Shown here: one piece after another, positions 42,753 through 54,518 of the stretch
Layout of the letters: every line of letters begins with the position of its first letter
Position numbering within the stretch: the first letter of the stretch is position 1
NCBI GenBank assembly: GCA_023362775.1
Contig: JALMGJ010000013.1
Location: 25,646,274 to 25,710,273, forward strand
Length of the DNA stretch: 64,000 nt
Reading direction: 5' to 3'
Source: Charina bottae
Taxonomy: Eukaryota > Chordata > Lepidosauria > Squamata > Charinaidae
Made by a program: the position numbers and the translations under genes
Notes under the pieces: model-generated
What the model was told of the DNA's origin: nothing
The model's database searches: none
What the model saw: the letters and a program-made list of their open reading frames with translations, nothing else

Positions 42753-43514
42753 TATCAAGTTTTAACTTGGTTTCTATCTTTTCCAGCCACATAACATGCA
42801 GAAACCGCCCAGGGTCCCTGATAGGGGAGATAAGAAACAACTTTATATATAAATGAATGGTCAATTCTAACATTGGCTCTAAGTTTGTTTTTAACCTTGC
42901 TTTCAGCAAAACGTTAATAAAAGTAACTAAATGAAAGTCAATATAAAAGAGCTGGTATTTTCAAATCGCCTGACCATTTTTGAATGCAGAATAGCAGGAA
43001 ACACAGTCTTAAGTTTCCCTTTGCAATGAACGTGGGCTAAAATATGAGAAGATGGCACAATCTTTGGGACCCAATGCAGCAGAGGAGACTTCCAGGAGAT
43101 CAAATCTCCAACTGATTGACTGGTACATTAAAAAATGATACCCCGTCTTTCCATTACAGAGCCCAAGGCCACTTATCCCTGAAAGAGAAATGGAAAATGC
43201 CCCTCCAGGTGCAGTTTGCAACCAGCAGAAAATAAAACGGGGGGCATCCAATCCAGTAACAAGTCCATAGGTTTGTGGAAGCAAAATAGTCCAATGGTCT
43301 TAATTAATTGGAATGAAGCTTGCAGGCTTTGTAAAAGTATTAGAAACCACCAGTTTGGAACTGCATGGCTTTAATTGGTAGATTAATCAACCCCAGCTTC
43401 AATTGGGAGGTCAATGCACTTAAGCTTTAATTGGGAAATTAAGCAACTAAATTGAAGTGTGGCAGCTTTTTTTTTAGTGCAAATAATGTCTTGCAGACCA
43501 GCAGTATATGTGGG

Positions 43515-43662
43515 GGCAAGTCAAAAAAGTCAAGATGGTGGTCACCATGCAATCAAAGACCTTCCCAAATCAAAGACCATGCCGTGCATGTGATACATGT
43601 AAAAAAGGGTCAGGGCTTCAATCATGTGGTCATGTCTCCCATTTTGACTTTTTTGACACACA
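43515..43662. mobile_element. AAGTCAAGATGGTGGC-family MITE, copy B
   Basis: GTCAAAAAAGTCAAGATGGT at the left and CCCATTTTGACTTTTTTGAC at the right are inverted repeats. GATACATGTAAAAAAGGGTC inside matches other copies. A (CA)n run follows at 43660-43676. Confidence 0.65.
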
Positions 43663-44043
43663 CACACACACACACCTGCAGATGCCCCTTCTGGCCTCCA
43701 ATATTGGGCTGAGAATAGGTTGGTCAACTCCTGCGGCTCTGAGGGTAGCCAGTAACTAATGGATGGCTGAACCTGAGCCCAAAGCTCTAGCTTCTCAAGG
43801 AAGAAAGAACCCCTAGCAGGGGTAGATCCAGCCAATCTGGCTGAAACAGACCGATGAGAAAACCTACAGGGACTAGCGATGCTGTTATTGGAGCAGCTGG
43901 TCAGGACACCTGCTTTAACTCCTATGGGAGTAGCAACTAGCTGTCCTCACTTCTGGACATTTGTGTTTGCCAGTGCAGAGGGGGAGACGTAGAGAGTAAG
44001 GAAGATGCCCTTGATGAAGGCATGCAAGAACCATTGTCTAGGC

Positions 44044-44694
44044 CAGAGCTTTCCAAACTGTGTGTCGGGACACGATAGTATGCTGGCTGCAGTGTCTGGG
44101 TGTGTTGCGGCTGCTGCTGCCTCCGAGCCCTGCCAGGATTCCGCACAGGTCCTAGTGCCTGCCTTGTGCCTGGCTGCCTCCAAACCTGCCGTGATTCCAC
44201 GCAGGTCCTAGTGCCTGCCTTGTGCCCTGCTGCCTCCAAACCTGCTGTGATTCCACGCAGGTCCTAGTGCCTGCCTTGTGCCCTGCTGCCTCCAAACCTG
44301 CTGTGATTCCGCGCAGGTCCTAGTGCCTGCCTTGTGCCCTGCTGCCTCCAAACCTGCTGTGATTCCGCGCAGGTCCTAGTGCCTGCCTTGTGCCCTGCTG
44401 CCTCCAAACCTGCTGTGATTCCACGCAGGTCCTAGTGCCTGCCTTGTGCCCTGCTGCCTCCAAACCTGCTGTGATTCCACACAGGTCCTAGTGCCTGCCT
44501 TGTGCCTTGCTGCCTCCAAACCTGCTGTGATTCCGCGCAGGTCCTAGTGCCTGCCTTGTGCCTTGCTGCCTCCAAACCTGCTGTGATTCCGCGCAGGTCC
44601 TAGTGCCTGCCTTGTGCCCTGCTGTAAGAGAGTGTCGTGAAATGATGCATGTCTAAAAAGTGTGTCACCAACATGAGAAGTTTGGAAAGCTCTG
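44044..44694. mobile_element. hAT MITE (CAGAGCTTTCCAAACT family) with nine 56-bp repeats
   Basis: Left end CAGAGCTTTCCAAACTGTGT, right end AAGTTTGGAAAGCTCTG, perfect TSDs GTCTAGGC at 44036-44043 and 44695-44702. The interior (about 44110-44625) is a tandem array of nine units of about 56 bp (CTGCCTCCAAACCTGCTGTG.. CAGGTCCTAGTGCCTGCCTT), varying at a few positions (GCGCAGG/ACGCAGG/ACACAGG). Confidence 0.94.
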
Positions 44695-44702
44695 GTCTAG
44701 GC

Positions 44703-45717
44703 AAAGGAGGATGAAGCATTTTTAAGCCCAGAACAGTGAGATAAGTCAGAAGCAGCTTAGGTAGACACCTCCCTGATTCACTGAGCTAAAGAGGGAGGAG
44801 GAGGCCCAGCACAATCAGACTGGCAAGATTCTGTTATTATAGTTTATCCCCATAAAGTAGTTTAGCCTTCTGGTGGAGTCGATTTCCTGCTCTGGTCCAC
44901 CTAGTGGGGATGATAGGAAGTTAAGAGGCACGACGTCTGTGGAGCCCTTGGTGCTCTCTGAGCCTTGTTGTTTTCTTGCAGACGTTTCATTGCCAGGCTC
45001 TTCTCTTCTCTTTTTGATTGGCATTATGTCTTTTCAAACACGTCTGTCTACGTATTCAGAGCTATACAGAAGCTCTTGTGTGCGTCTCTGCACTGTCTTG
45101 AGGAGCCATGTGGCGGCCTAGGACTGGGCCTTTTCTGTTGTGGTTCCTCTGAGATTCCCTCTCAAGAATGCATACTGGAAACCAGACACCCATAATGATA
45201 GGTTTAATTGGGGGGGGGGGGCTGAAGAAGACGCAGGGTTTCAGGAATATTTAGCTGGCTAGGATCACTTTCTGTTATGTGGATGAACGTTTATTCAACC
45301 AAGCTCTTCTGCAGGGCTTAATAAGCCACTTTTGGAAAAGCAGGAAGACTTTTTTTTTCAGGGGGAAACAACCTTAAATATCTGAGCTCAGGCAGAGCTG
45401 CCCAACTGGGCCAGAAGGAAGAGTGGCGGGAAGGAAGAGTCTGCGCTGCACCACAGCGCCCCCAACATCGCTGGCTGCGGGGTGGTACTGCAGCTTCACG
45501 TCCACCAAGCAGGTGGTGACAGGAGGCAGCCAATAGGATTCCAGATGGCCCCTTAAAGCAGGTCTGCCTTGGCCCCACCTGTTGAGCCACTTTCTTGTTT
45601 AGCCTCCCTCTTCTTCTTCTCCTACACCTGGCAGAAAACGCACCGGCAGACTGAAGAGTCAGTTGCGGCTTTAACATCGGGAGACAACTATCTGGATTTC
45701 CAGCCCTGAATGTGCCA

Positions 45718-45754
<37 letters not shown>

Positions 45755-46410
45755 AGTCATGAAGGCAGCTTAAGGCAGTTATTAAGAAGTACCAAACCCT
45801 CAATCGGAAAGGGGAGACATGTTAATTCGAGGCCCATTGTTGTCCTCTGGTAGAACGAGACTCCCGGATCTTTTAATTGGTGTTTCACCCAGATACACTT
45901 AATGAGGCTATTATGTTAATTACAGGAATGTTTATGTTGGAAACTGGAGTCCTGGTTTCCCCTTCCTGCGAGCGAGCGAAGCTAGAGACTTCTCTCTCCC
46001 ATCAGGTGCTGAAATGCTGGACAGCTCCCCACAGCAGACTTCTGCCTAAGCCAACAGGGTCCCACCCCCGTCCCCCGGAGAACATGGATTCCCAGCTCAG
46101 CCATAGGACGAAGGGGTTGTCTTCAGAGCCTCTCTCCTGCGGACTCTGGAGCAGGGTATCCAACAGACAGGACGACCAATTCTAGCTTGCCTCTCTTTCA
46201 GATTTCTAGCGGCCCAGCAACATACCCCGTAGCGAGAGAGGCAGCAAGGAGTAGCTCAGCCACAACTGGAGAGCTGCAGATGCCTGGTATTGTTATAGAT
46301 CATGGTCCCTTAGCTGGACGCAGCAGAACATCTGGCCCCTTTTCACACACTCGAGACCTCCATAAAGTTGGCCTTGGAAGGCAGAGCAGAATGGCTTCTC
46401 TGCTTCTGCT
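44703..46410. other. SLC8A2 intron 1, no named element
   Basis: 1.7 kb with a G-run at 45210, a (TG)n run at 45722-45751 and no recognisable gene. A minus-strand open frame (45318-45677) has no family resemblance. Confidence 0.45.
45722..45751. repeat. (TG)n microsatellite
   Basis: Fifteen GT units. Confidence 0.95.
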
Positions 46411-46414
46411 TGAC

Positions 46415-47034
46415 TTATTTTATTTTATTTTATTTTATTTTATTTTATTATTTTATTTTATTATTTTATTTTATTTTATTTTATTTTTATCACCGCCCAT
46501 CTCCCCCACAAGGACGGACCCTGGGCGGTTCACAATAAAACAATTTAAAATTCAATAAAAGTCATAAATATATACCAAAATATAAAATACAGCCAAATCC
46601 AAGTAGTGGCAGTTCTACTTCATCCCACGAGCAGGTAAGGCCGGTCCAGGGCAGGTCTAAGGAACCAGCCAACCCCAAGACCGGCTGTTCCCCTCCCCAC
46701 TCCAAGCATGGTGCCAGAGCCAGGTCTTCAGTGTTTTTCTGAAGTCCAGGAGAGAGGGGGCTAACCACGCTTCTGGGGGAAGAATGTTCCAAAGGGCGGG
46801 AGCTGCTGCAGACAAGGCCCGCCTCCTGGACCCCGCCAGATGGAATTCTCTTACAGACGGGGTCCCTAGCATGCCCTCTCTGCATGACCGGGTGGGGCGG
46901 GTTGATGTAACGGGGATGAGACGGTCCCTCAGGTAACCTGGACCCTTGCCATGTAGGGCTTTAAAGGTGATCACCAACACCTTGAATTGGACCCGGAAGC
47001 AAACTGGCACCAATGCAACTCCGTTCTGCACATC
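46415..47034 (-). mobile_element. LINE (CR1/L2 group) 3' part with ORF2 C-terminus and (TAAAA)n tail
   Basis: On the minus strand an open frame reads PVCFRVQFKVLVITFKALHG, KGPGYLRDRLIPVTSTRPTR, SCREGMLGTPSVREFHLAGS and RRRALSAAAPALWNILPPEA, the typical C-terminal segment after the reverse transcriptase of CR1/L2-group LINEs. The 3'UTR block (46491-46540) and a TTTTA-repeat tail (46415-46489) follow. It is 5'-truncated. Confidence 0.88.
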
Positions 47035-48487
47035 GAATTGGTCCGTTGCACTATTCCCCTCCCCAAGTTTCTCGTCCTTAATATCGTGGAGATTATGTGT
47101 GCCAGTATTATTGAAAGAAACACTCCAAAGAAGAAAATTATGCTTAAAAACCAGCTTTTCTCTCTGGTGGCCAGTTCATAATTACTTATTTGATTCCCAT
47201 CCTATCTTGCTGCTCGGTGAGATGGCCTCTCTTAAAGGCAGAGGTGGACCAACTTTCTTTCTGAAGCCACGTGAGACATTTCCTCTCTGCCCAAATATGT
47301 TAGCTGGTCAATGCGTAATGTGTCTTGTACCCTTTCAAAATCTCTCTTGAGTCAAGCCCAACTACAGGGACACATCGGTGAACTGTTTTTTGGCAACGAT
47401 ATGGAAGTGAGTCACTGTTGCCTTCTTCGGAGATATTTTAAAGACTCTCCAGTGTAGCCTGGGCCCCTGAGATTTCCTGATGATATTCCATACAACGGCT
47501 AAATAGTTCCAACCCTGTTTCTCTTTTCGAGATCAGCCAACCTCAACTAACGGAACAGTTTCATATTTTAATGAAACCGTTGCCCCACACCAGGTTAGCC
47601 TTCTCTTCTCCCCTCTGTGACTGCTCAAGATTAAATAAACAAAGCCCCAAAGTTAGGTTTTCTATTAAGTGCATGTCAATAAACCAACATCTCTTGCCTT
47701 GACCTGTATTATCATGGTGCTCTACCATAAATGTCACAATTCCCCCTGCCCAGGACTCCCTAGATCTCAGATTCCTTGGGTCAAGATAGGGCACTACTGG
47801 AACAGCTGCAAATGTCTGCACTGATGGCTTAAGGACAAGACATTCCCAAGCCACACTCCTGTACTAGTCAGTTTTTCCAGCCCAGCAGCTATGACTTGCC
47901 CCCAGATCAGCCCCTCGGCTTCGCAAGTTCTCAGAACTCATCCTCTAGGGCCAGAAAGTCCCTGCTGCTTCTCCTTCTTTTTATATCCCTGAGTTTAGCA
48001 TCCTTTTTATAGTTCGGTTGCTACGGGAACAGTGTTGTTGCTACGGGCAGAGCACGGCAATGATTGCAAAAGCTGGTGTTCCAAAGCTGATGCAGATGGG
48101 TTTCCACAGACATAGCATTCCTGGTTCCTCATTTTGCCTATGCTAACTTTATAAACTGTGGACACCCACATGCACACAGAGTGCCTTTTGGCCTTCCTTG
48201 CATCTTGCAACTCACTTTCGTCTTCACAACTTGGTCAGCCCATGGGTCAGAGTTAATTGAGCCCACCGGAAGTGTTGTCAAGATCTCCTTTTCTTTCATT
48301 CTTGGAAATCCTACTTTTGTTTTTTTCCTTGAAAGAAGAAGATGGTGCCTTGGTGGTCTTTCATCCAAAGCTGGGTCAGCTGATCAGATAGAAACCACTT
48401 TCCTCTCTCAGGGCCTGCTTGTTTGTTGGGAGAAGATATGTTTTTCCTAAACTGGAAATAAATTATAAGAAGAAAATCCAGTCAATC

Positions 48488-48660
48488 AGGGGTGTCTGCA
48501 AGGGAGTCAAAAAAGGCAAGACAGTGACCACAGCCATCTGATCAAAGCCCCCCCCTTTTTTTTACATATGTTGCGATGCATGTAAAAAGAGGGTTAAAAA
48601 GGGGTGGGGTTTTCATGGCATGGCTGGGGCTGCCATCTTGACTCCCCTGTGGACACCCTG
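48488..48660. mobile_element. AAGTCAAGATGGTGGC-family MITE, copy C
   Basis: Ends CAGGGGTGTCTGCAAGGGAG and CTCCCCTGTGGACACCCTG are inverted repeats; interior TTTACATATGTTGCGATGCA and GGCTGCCATCTTGACTCC match the family. No clear TSD. Confidence 0.65.
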
Positions 48661-48771
48661 AGTTCAGTTATTGTGTTTTCAGCTGTCTTGTCCTTCACAT
48701 CCACTGGCAGTGAATGGAGAGACCAAATGAATCTCAGAAATCAACCTTTGACAAAATGTGGCATAACTGTT

Positions 48772-48858
48772 TGTTTTATTTATTTTATTTATTCATTATT
48801 TAAATTTATATCACCACCCATCTCCCCCAACGGGGAACTCTGGGCGGTGATATAAATT
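48772..48858 (-). mobile_element. LINE 3' end, reverse orientation
   Basis: ATCACCACCCATCTCCCCCA and ACTCTGGGCGGTGATATAAA are the reverse of the LINE 3'UTR block, behind a TTTAT tail. Confidence 0.75.
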
Positions 48859-49644
48859 CTAGCTGTCACAATGTCATTTTAAGCATGGCTAGGAATATTT
48901 CTTTACCCAAGGTCTGGCAGGCTCTCTGTATTTTTCCACTTTCTATCACATCTTTCCAAATACTGGCTGGAGTTGACCAAAATGCTAAGCTTGGCCAAAC
49001 TGGGGGTGTGCAGGTTGTGGTTCAGTGTTTTGTGGGAACGCAACCCATGTCTTAACATGGGGTGTGTGTGTGTAAATCCAGCCATCATCTGAAGCCATCA
49101 TTTTCTTGGGCATTTGGGCGAGGATGATTAGGAATAAACTTTAGCACCTGAACACCGATTGTCTATTTTGTTTTTAACATCTTTGTTTATTGGTTTATTG
49201 TATGCCACCCAGAGCCACATTGGTTGCTGGATGGCCGTGGAAATGCTTTAAATCAATTAAGCAAGCATATGGTCAATTGGTTGGGACACTGCTTATGGTG
49301 AGAACACAGCAATTGTGTTTTGTAAACCCAGGTTTAGTGTGTTATGTGAACCTAGTCATTATGTTACAGTCTTGCATGACCAAGGAAAAAAAAGCAGATA
49401 GGAGGGGCTGTTAATCTCAGTGACTTCCCAAGAAGCAGGTTCCATGTCCCCTTGCCTGATCCATCAGATCCCTAAGGCTCTGATTTCCCAACCTCGTGGG
49501 ACAGATGGGGGAGGAATGATGCAGATCCAGGAAACGTGGACAGAGAGTTTTCCTCCCTCACTCCCAGGGCTGGGTCCAGGGTCCCTCACAGAAACTAAAG
49601 GGAAGGACCTCTTTGTGCAGTCATTGAAAGGGGAACATTTACAG

Positions 49645-49981
49645 CAGTGTTTCTCAACCTTGGCAACTTTAAGATGGGCAGACTTCAACTCAACCCCGTA
49701 GCAATAAGACCTATGCTGCGGTCCCCAATTACATCTTGGATTCTATTTTATTTTATTTTATAACTGGATTTTTATACATTTTCTACTCTGTATGATTTTA
49801 AGTATTGTAAATTTTTAAGTCTTTAATTATTGTAACCCGCCCAGAGTCCCTTGTATGGGAGATGGGCGGGGAATAAATTAAATAAATAAATAAATAAACT
49901 CCCAGAATTCCCCAGCCAGCTTGCTCAGGACTTCTGGGAGTTGAAGTCCACCCATCTTAAAGTTGACAAGGTTGGGGAACT
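49645..49981. mobile_element. hAT MITE split by a LINE insertion
   Basis: The left part CAGTGTTTCTCAACCTTGGC begins the GGGAGTTGAAGTCCAC-type element at 49645. It is interrupted at about 49690 and resumes at about 49899 with CTCCCAGAATTCCCCAGCCA, ending TTGACAAGGTTGGGGAACTG. The intervening ~208 bp is a LINE 3' end. Confidence 0.7.
49691..49898 (+). mobile_element. LINE 3' end inserted in a MITE
   Basis: It ends with GTAACCCGCCCAGAGTCCCT, TATGGGAGATGGGCGGGGAA and a TAAATAAATAAATAAATAAA tail. It lies inside the MITE at 49645-49981, so it inserted later. Confidence 0.75.
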
Positions 49982-49985
49982 GCTC

Positions 49986-52040
49986 TAAGGGCATCCCTTT
50001 ACATCCACCCCCCACAAATTAAGTGCCCTTATATATAACTAAAGTATATTTTGCACTTCACTTAAGATCAAAAGCCCACACAATATGAGAGTTAATTATT
50101 GAAATCAACTCCCCCCAGCAAACTATCCAACTAATTTTTAAAACTTCAGCTCCAATCATCCCGTCGGCAACTCAAACAGCACAATGAAGGCTCGTGAAGT
50201 TGAGTAGTCTAGCTTTCATGATGAGGCATCCTAAAACTTAAGCAAAACTTTTCAGATTTGGGCTGTTTCATCTCAAGTCTGACACCCTCTCTCCAAAATG
50301 TCTTTCCTTCACTCAGGATCCACTAATCTGAAATGGCATTGTTGGAGTGGGACTTAAACTAGACATTAAATTGCCTAGAATATATACTGTATATATATAC
50401 ATGGGTTTGCATGATTAACAATCCAAACAACCTCTGCAGTCTCTCTCCCTCCTGCTTCTACCCTTTGATTCTTTTTTTTTATCATGTTTCATTAAGCATT
50501 TAAAGGGGGAATAAAGAACAAACAAGAAAGGGAAACCCAAAAAGAATAAAACATGAATGAGCATGAAATTTCCAAATATCATGAACTTGAATAAAACTGA
50601 ATATGTTTTCAGCACGGCGTTAGTTTGATTTTATGTAGCTAAATCTCTTCTGCCATTAAAAAAAACCAGCAGGTCATTATTAAACTCAAATTAGTATTCA
50701 AGTATCAATGACAGTAATAAACAGGATAAAACGGGAAGAAAGATAGAAAATTACGGTAATTTCTGTCTGGGTAGTCACACATCTATCCTTATTTAAGAGA
50801 TCATTGGGGACTTGAGATATTGAGGCCAAGTTTTTGATTCTAAAGTAAAGGCCAAGGGTCTTTGGTCCCCACTCCAGCTGTTCAGCCTCCTTGGGGCACC
50901 AGAAAACTCTTCTTATTTGAGCCTCTGCAGAAGATAATCCTAACCTTGGCTAGAAGTGTGAAAGGGTTAGGTGTGAAAATGCCCTGTTGAAGTTTACAAT
51001 GAACAGAGCAGAAAACATCATAGGATGGGCCAGCCATTGCCTTCCCTGCTTCCCACACTGCCTTGGTGTTCTGAAATCTGCCACTTGCTTCTGTTCTGTT
51101 TTGAGGATTTTCTGGTCTAGTGACCTGTTTCAGCAGGTGGTTTGGCATAATAAGAACCAGCTGCTGAGAAATGCTCTTTTGCCTGAGACGGAGAAAGTTC
51201 CTGGCCGGGATTGGCCGAAATGTGCGTTGAAAGGGTGGGACTGGGTTGAGTGACAGGGTCCCCATTGCCAAATCTCACTGCAAAATATCGTTGCAAAATA
51301 TCAACTGCATGATGTGGGCACAAAAGCAGTAAGACCAAATAAGCCATAATGGATGATCTTGGTTTTGGCTCGTGCGAGGTGTAAAAGAGCACGCCAGGGT
51401 GGCCCTACCATTGTGGCAGGGGCTTCAGGTGGTAGCGGATTCCGAGAGACGGCCTCAGGGCCAGTCTTGCACTTCCAAACAACCCGGTTGCCTTCATTCA
51501 TGGCAGAAAATACCACCGCCAGCGTGAAGTAGAAGTGCGTTGCCAATCCAACCTGGTTTTGCCCATTCAATGGACAGGAGATGCCATCGCACAATCTTGT
51601 TGAAAGGTTTTGCAAAGAGATGGTGACATTTGTGGGTGTGCGCCAGTGCAGGCATGCAGAGGCCTCGCCGTAACCCGCTCCCTCAGCCTCTCCAGGCCGA
51701 GGGAGTCCATTCTGAGGAGCAGTTGGCTTCCAGAGCCGCCATCAGTTTGAATCGAGCACGTGATGCAGGCGAACTCCGTGCCCTTGGAGGCGTTCTTGTT
51801 TGCCAGCCCAGACAATTTGCGGTCGGTCCCCAAGCCCGGACGCAGGTCCCAGTTGTCCAAGGGCAGGAACAAGGCCCTGCTTGAAAAGGATACAGCAGCT
51901 CCTCACCCATCCCAATTTTTTCATTCCCCACCCTGCTGGCCTTCGTGAGGCCTCTCGGCTGAAGGAAGCCGAGTCAGCTGGGAAGTCACAAAGCCAGCAG
52001 CGGCTGGGGCCGGCCTTGGTCTGCTGGGCGCAGGGCAAAA
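49986..52040. other. SLC8A2 intron 1, no named element
   Basis: 2 kb without recognised repeats. The minus strand of 51300-51872 has two overlapping open frames of about 100 residues with fairly balanced composition; I do not recognise them and give no gene call. Confidence 0.4.
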
Positions 52041-52232
52041 CTATTAATTAATATATACTATATATAATAATATATATAATTTATAATATATAAACTATTA
52101 ATTTATATACTGTACATTGATGTTTTATATTCTGTTTTAATCCATTTTATTGTAAACCGCCCAGAGTTCCCCACTGGGGGAGATGGGCGGTTATATAAAT
52201 TTAATTAAATAAATTTAATTAAATAAATAAAA
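52040..52232 (+). mobile_element. LINE 3' end with AT-rich lead
   Basis: GTAAACCGCCCAGAGTTCCC and GGGGGAGATGGGCGGTTATA are the LINE 3'UTR block, followed by an ATTAAATAAA tail and preceded by a long TATATAATA stretch. Confidence 0.75.
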
Positions 52233-52414
52233 CCTGCTCACCCAGAGGAGAGGGGCGTGTGGAGCGGGCAGCCACCGCAGCCACCGCAGTCGAGGGCTAC
52301 CGTAACACTCAAGTATCTCAGGGAAGAGGACAGAAAGCAGGACGGAAACAAAACCAGTGCTCTACCCAGAGCAAAGGAAGAAGAGGAAAATGAGTGAAGG
52401 GTCCAACCGAGGCA

Positions 52415-52468
52415 GGGGGCAGTCAGAAAAGTCAAGATGGTGGCTGCGGACACCCCTGAACTGAGGAA
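52415..52468. mobile_element. AAGTCAAGATGGTGGC-family MITE, half copy D
   Basis: GTCAGAAAAGTCAAGATGGT and GGCTGCGGACACCCCTG form one end of the family joined directly to the other terminus; the middle is missing. Confidence 0.5.
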
Positions 52469-52552
52469 TGGAATGTAACTTGTGAGCATATGAAAGAAAA
52501 AAAAGAGTTAATTTGTTTTTGGACTGGGAGAAGAGTCGGAGAAGCAGGGAGA

Positions 52553-52900
52553 CATCCTAGGAAGTTTTATTTATTTATTTATTTACTTACTTACTTACTT
52601 ACTTATTCATTCATTCATTCACATCCTAGGAGGTTTTTTTAATTTATTTTTAATTAATTAATTTATTCAATCAATCAATCACATCCTAAGAGGATTTATT
52701 TATTTATTGCATTCAATCAATCAATCACATCCTAAGAGGATTTATTTATTTATTCAATCAATCAATCAATTTGTATAGCCGCCCATCTCAAGCCAGTGAC
52801 TCTGGGTGGCAAACAATCATAAAAACAATTAAAACAGTTAAACACAATACAAAAAGAAATTAAATACAAATAGCAGCCGAGAGATATTATAAACAGTATC
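52553..52900 (-). mobile_element. LINE 3' end, reverse, with fourfold repeated tail
   Basis: TTGTATAGCCGCCCATCTCA and GTGACTCTGGGTGGCAAACA at 52770-52810 are a reverse LINE 3'UTR. Its TTTA/TCAA tail is broken by four copies of CATCCTARGARG at 52553, 52622, 52682 and 52728. Confidence 0.65.
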
Positions 52901-53339
52901 ATATGCTAAGGCAGTGTTTCTTTTTTTTTTAAATATAAATTTTTATTAAAAGTTTTAAAGAGAAAATAAAAACTAACAAAATGTAATACAGGATAAAGAA
53001 AACAGAAAGAAAGAGAAAGAGAAAAAAGGTACAGAAAGAAAAGAGAAAAAGAAATAGAAAGAAGCAGCTTCTGATTTTCTTTGCAGCAAATACAAGTATG
53101 ATTACGAAGTTATCTCTTACTCTATAGTTACAAAAGAAAAGCTCACTTTTTCCTATTATCTAAATTTTTTCTAATCATCAGAACCACAAGTCATAAGTGC
53201 ATTTTTTTCTGTTTCATGCAGAAAGTCTATAAAGGGTTTCTAGTCAGCCATAAATGTAGATATTGTCTTTTCCTAATCAAGGAAGTCAATTTAGCCATCT
53301 CTGCAAGTTCCATCATCTTCACCAACCATTCCTCTTTAA

Positions 53340-53473
53340 GCATTCCCCAGCCAGCATGCTTTAAGATGGGTGGACTTCCACTCCCAGCATTCCCCAGCCA
53401 GCATGCTGGCTGAGGAATGCTGGGAGTAGAAGTCCGCCCATCTTAAAGTTGCCAAGGCTGAGAAAAACTGCTG
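53340..53473. mobile_element. Rearranged hAT MITE (GGGAGTTGAAGTCCAC family)
   Basis: CATTCCCCAGCCAGCATGCT occurs twice, then inverted CAGCATGCTGGCTGAGGAAT, ending in CATCTTAAAGTTGCCAAGGC and TGAGAAAAACTG. The left terminus is not clear. Confidence 0.6.
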
Positions 53474-53938
53474 TAAATGTTCCCCTTTCAATGACTGCAT
53501 AAAGAAGTCCTTCCCTTTAGTTTCCCTGAGGGACCCCGGGACCCTGGCTCTGCATCATTCCTCCCCCATCTGTCCCACCCACAACAGTGAATGTTCAGTT
53601 AGGGCAATCTGAATCCCAGAACCACATTGCTGCAGTTTGTTACTAATAAAAGCCCCATTCCTGGTTCCCCACTTCTTTTCTGCTGTTCCTCCTCTTGGTT
53701 CAGCTAGAGCTAATTGAATCAGCCACCTGGCCTTTTGGTCAGCATTGTAAGAGACTCGATCCTGATGGGAGAATCGTCTTGAGAATCCTTCATCCCCGCT
53801 CCAGCAGAATCCTTGGAATAAATTAGAAAACAGCTGTGCATCACACAGTAACCGGCTGCTCTGCAAAAGCCTAGTGCTTCCTTTCCTTTCCCCAGCTGGA
53901 GGCCTTTCAAAGGGGTCGGACTTCACATTCCTGTAATC

Positions 53939-54227
53939 CAGCCTTTCTCAGCCTTTTGACCCTGGAGGAACCCTTGAAATATCTTTCAGGCCTCGGGGAA
54001 CCCCTGCCCATCCAGGCTCAAAGATAGGCAGAAGTTACAAAATCATTACATTCATTTCATGGGTAGGCCTGTCTAGATGCCTTAACGATGTTCTTAAACT
54101 GAAAATAAAGAACGAAACTTACCTCTTTCGTGTGAAGTGGCCCAAATTTGAAATAATTTTTAAATAAATTGTGATCTCCCAGGGAACCCCTAGTGACCTC
54201 TCGTGGAACCCTGGTGGAGAAACCCTG
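53939..54227. mobile_element. hAT MITE with TIR CAGCCTTTCTCAACC, copy with TSD
   Basis: The left end CAGCCTTTCTCAGCCTTTTG and right end GGTGGAGAAACCCTG lie between perfect TSDs CTGTAATC at 53931-53938 and 54228-54235. The interior matches 20767-21076. Confidence 0.9.
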
Positions 54228-54518
54228 CTGTAATCCCTAGCCAGGACGATGCTTTTTAAGGGCAATTACGCTACAAACTTTCTGCCTCACATTTTGGCAG
54301 CTGCGGTGACCAACTGCCACTGAGGGTCTTGCTGTTAACAGAAGACGGTCCAAGCAAGTTGACCCAGGCCAGTTCTGGCCAATTCCTTGGTTTCCAAGAG
54401 TGCAACACTTCCTGCTCTTCTGCTTTCAGCCACTATTTGATGTTCTGAGAATTTTTTCAGAACATGGAGGTTATAAGGTCACTCACTTATACCTGTTACC
54501 TTAACCCTTTCATCCTTA

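Noticed and set aside
44110..44625. CRISPR-like array of regularly spaced repeats
   Set aside because: The 56-bp units are directly contiguous with no unique spacers and lie within a hAT transposon in a vertebrate genome; it is a minisatellite.
46657..47031. 124-residue minus-strand frame as a host gene
   Set aside because: It is the C-terminus of a CR1/L2-group LINE ORF2 with the family 3'UTR and tail attached; repeated at 61435-61698.
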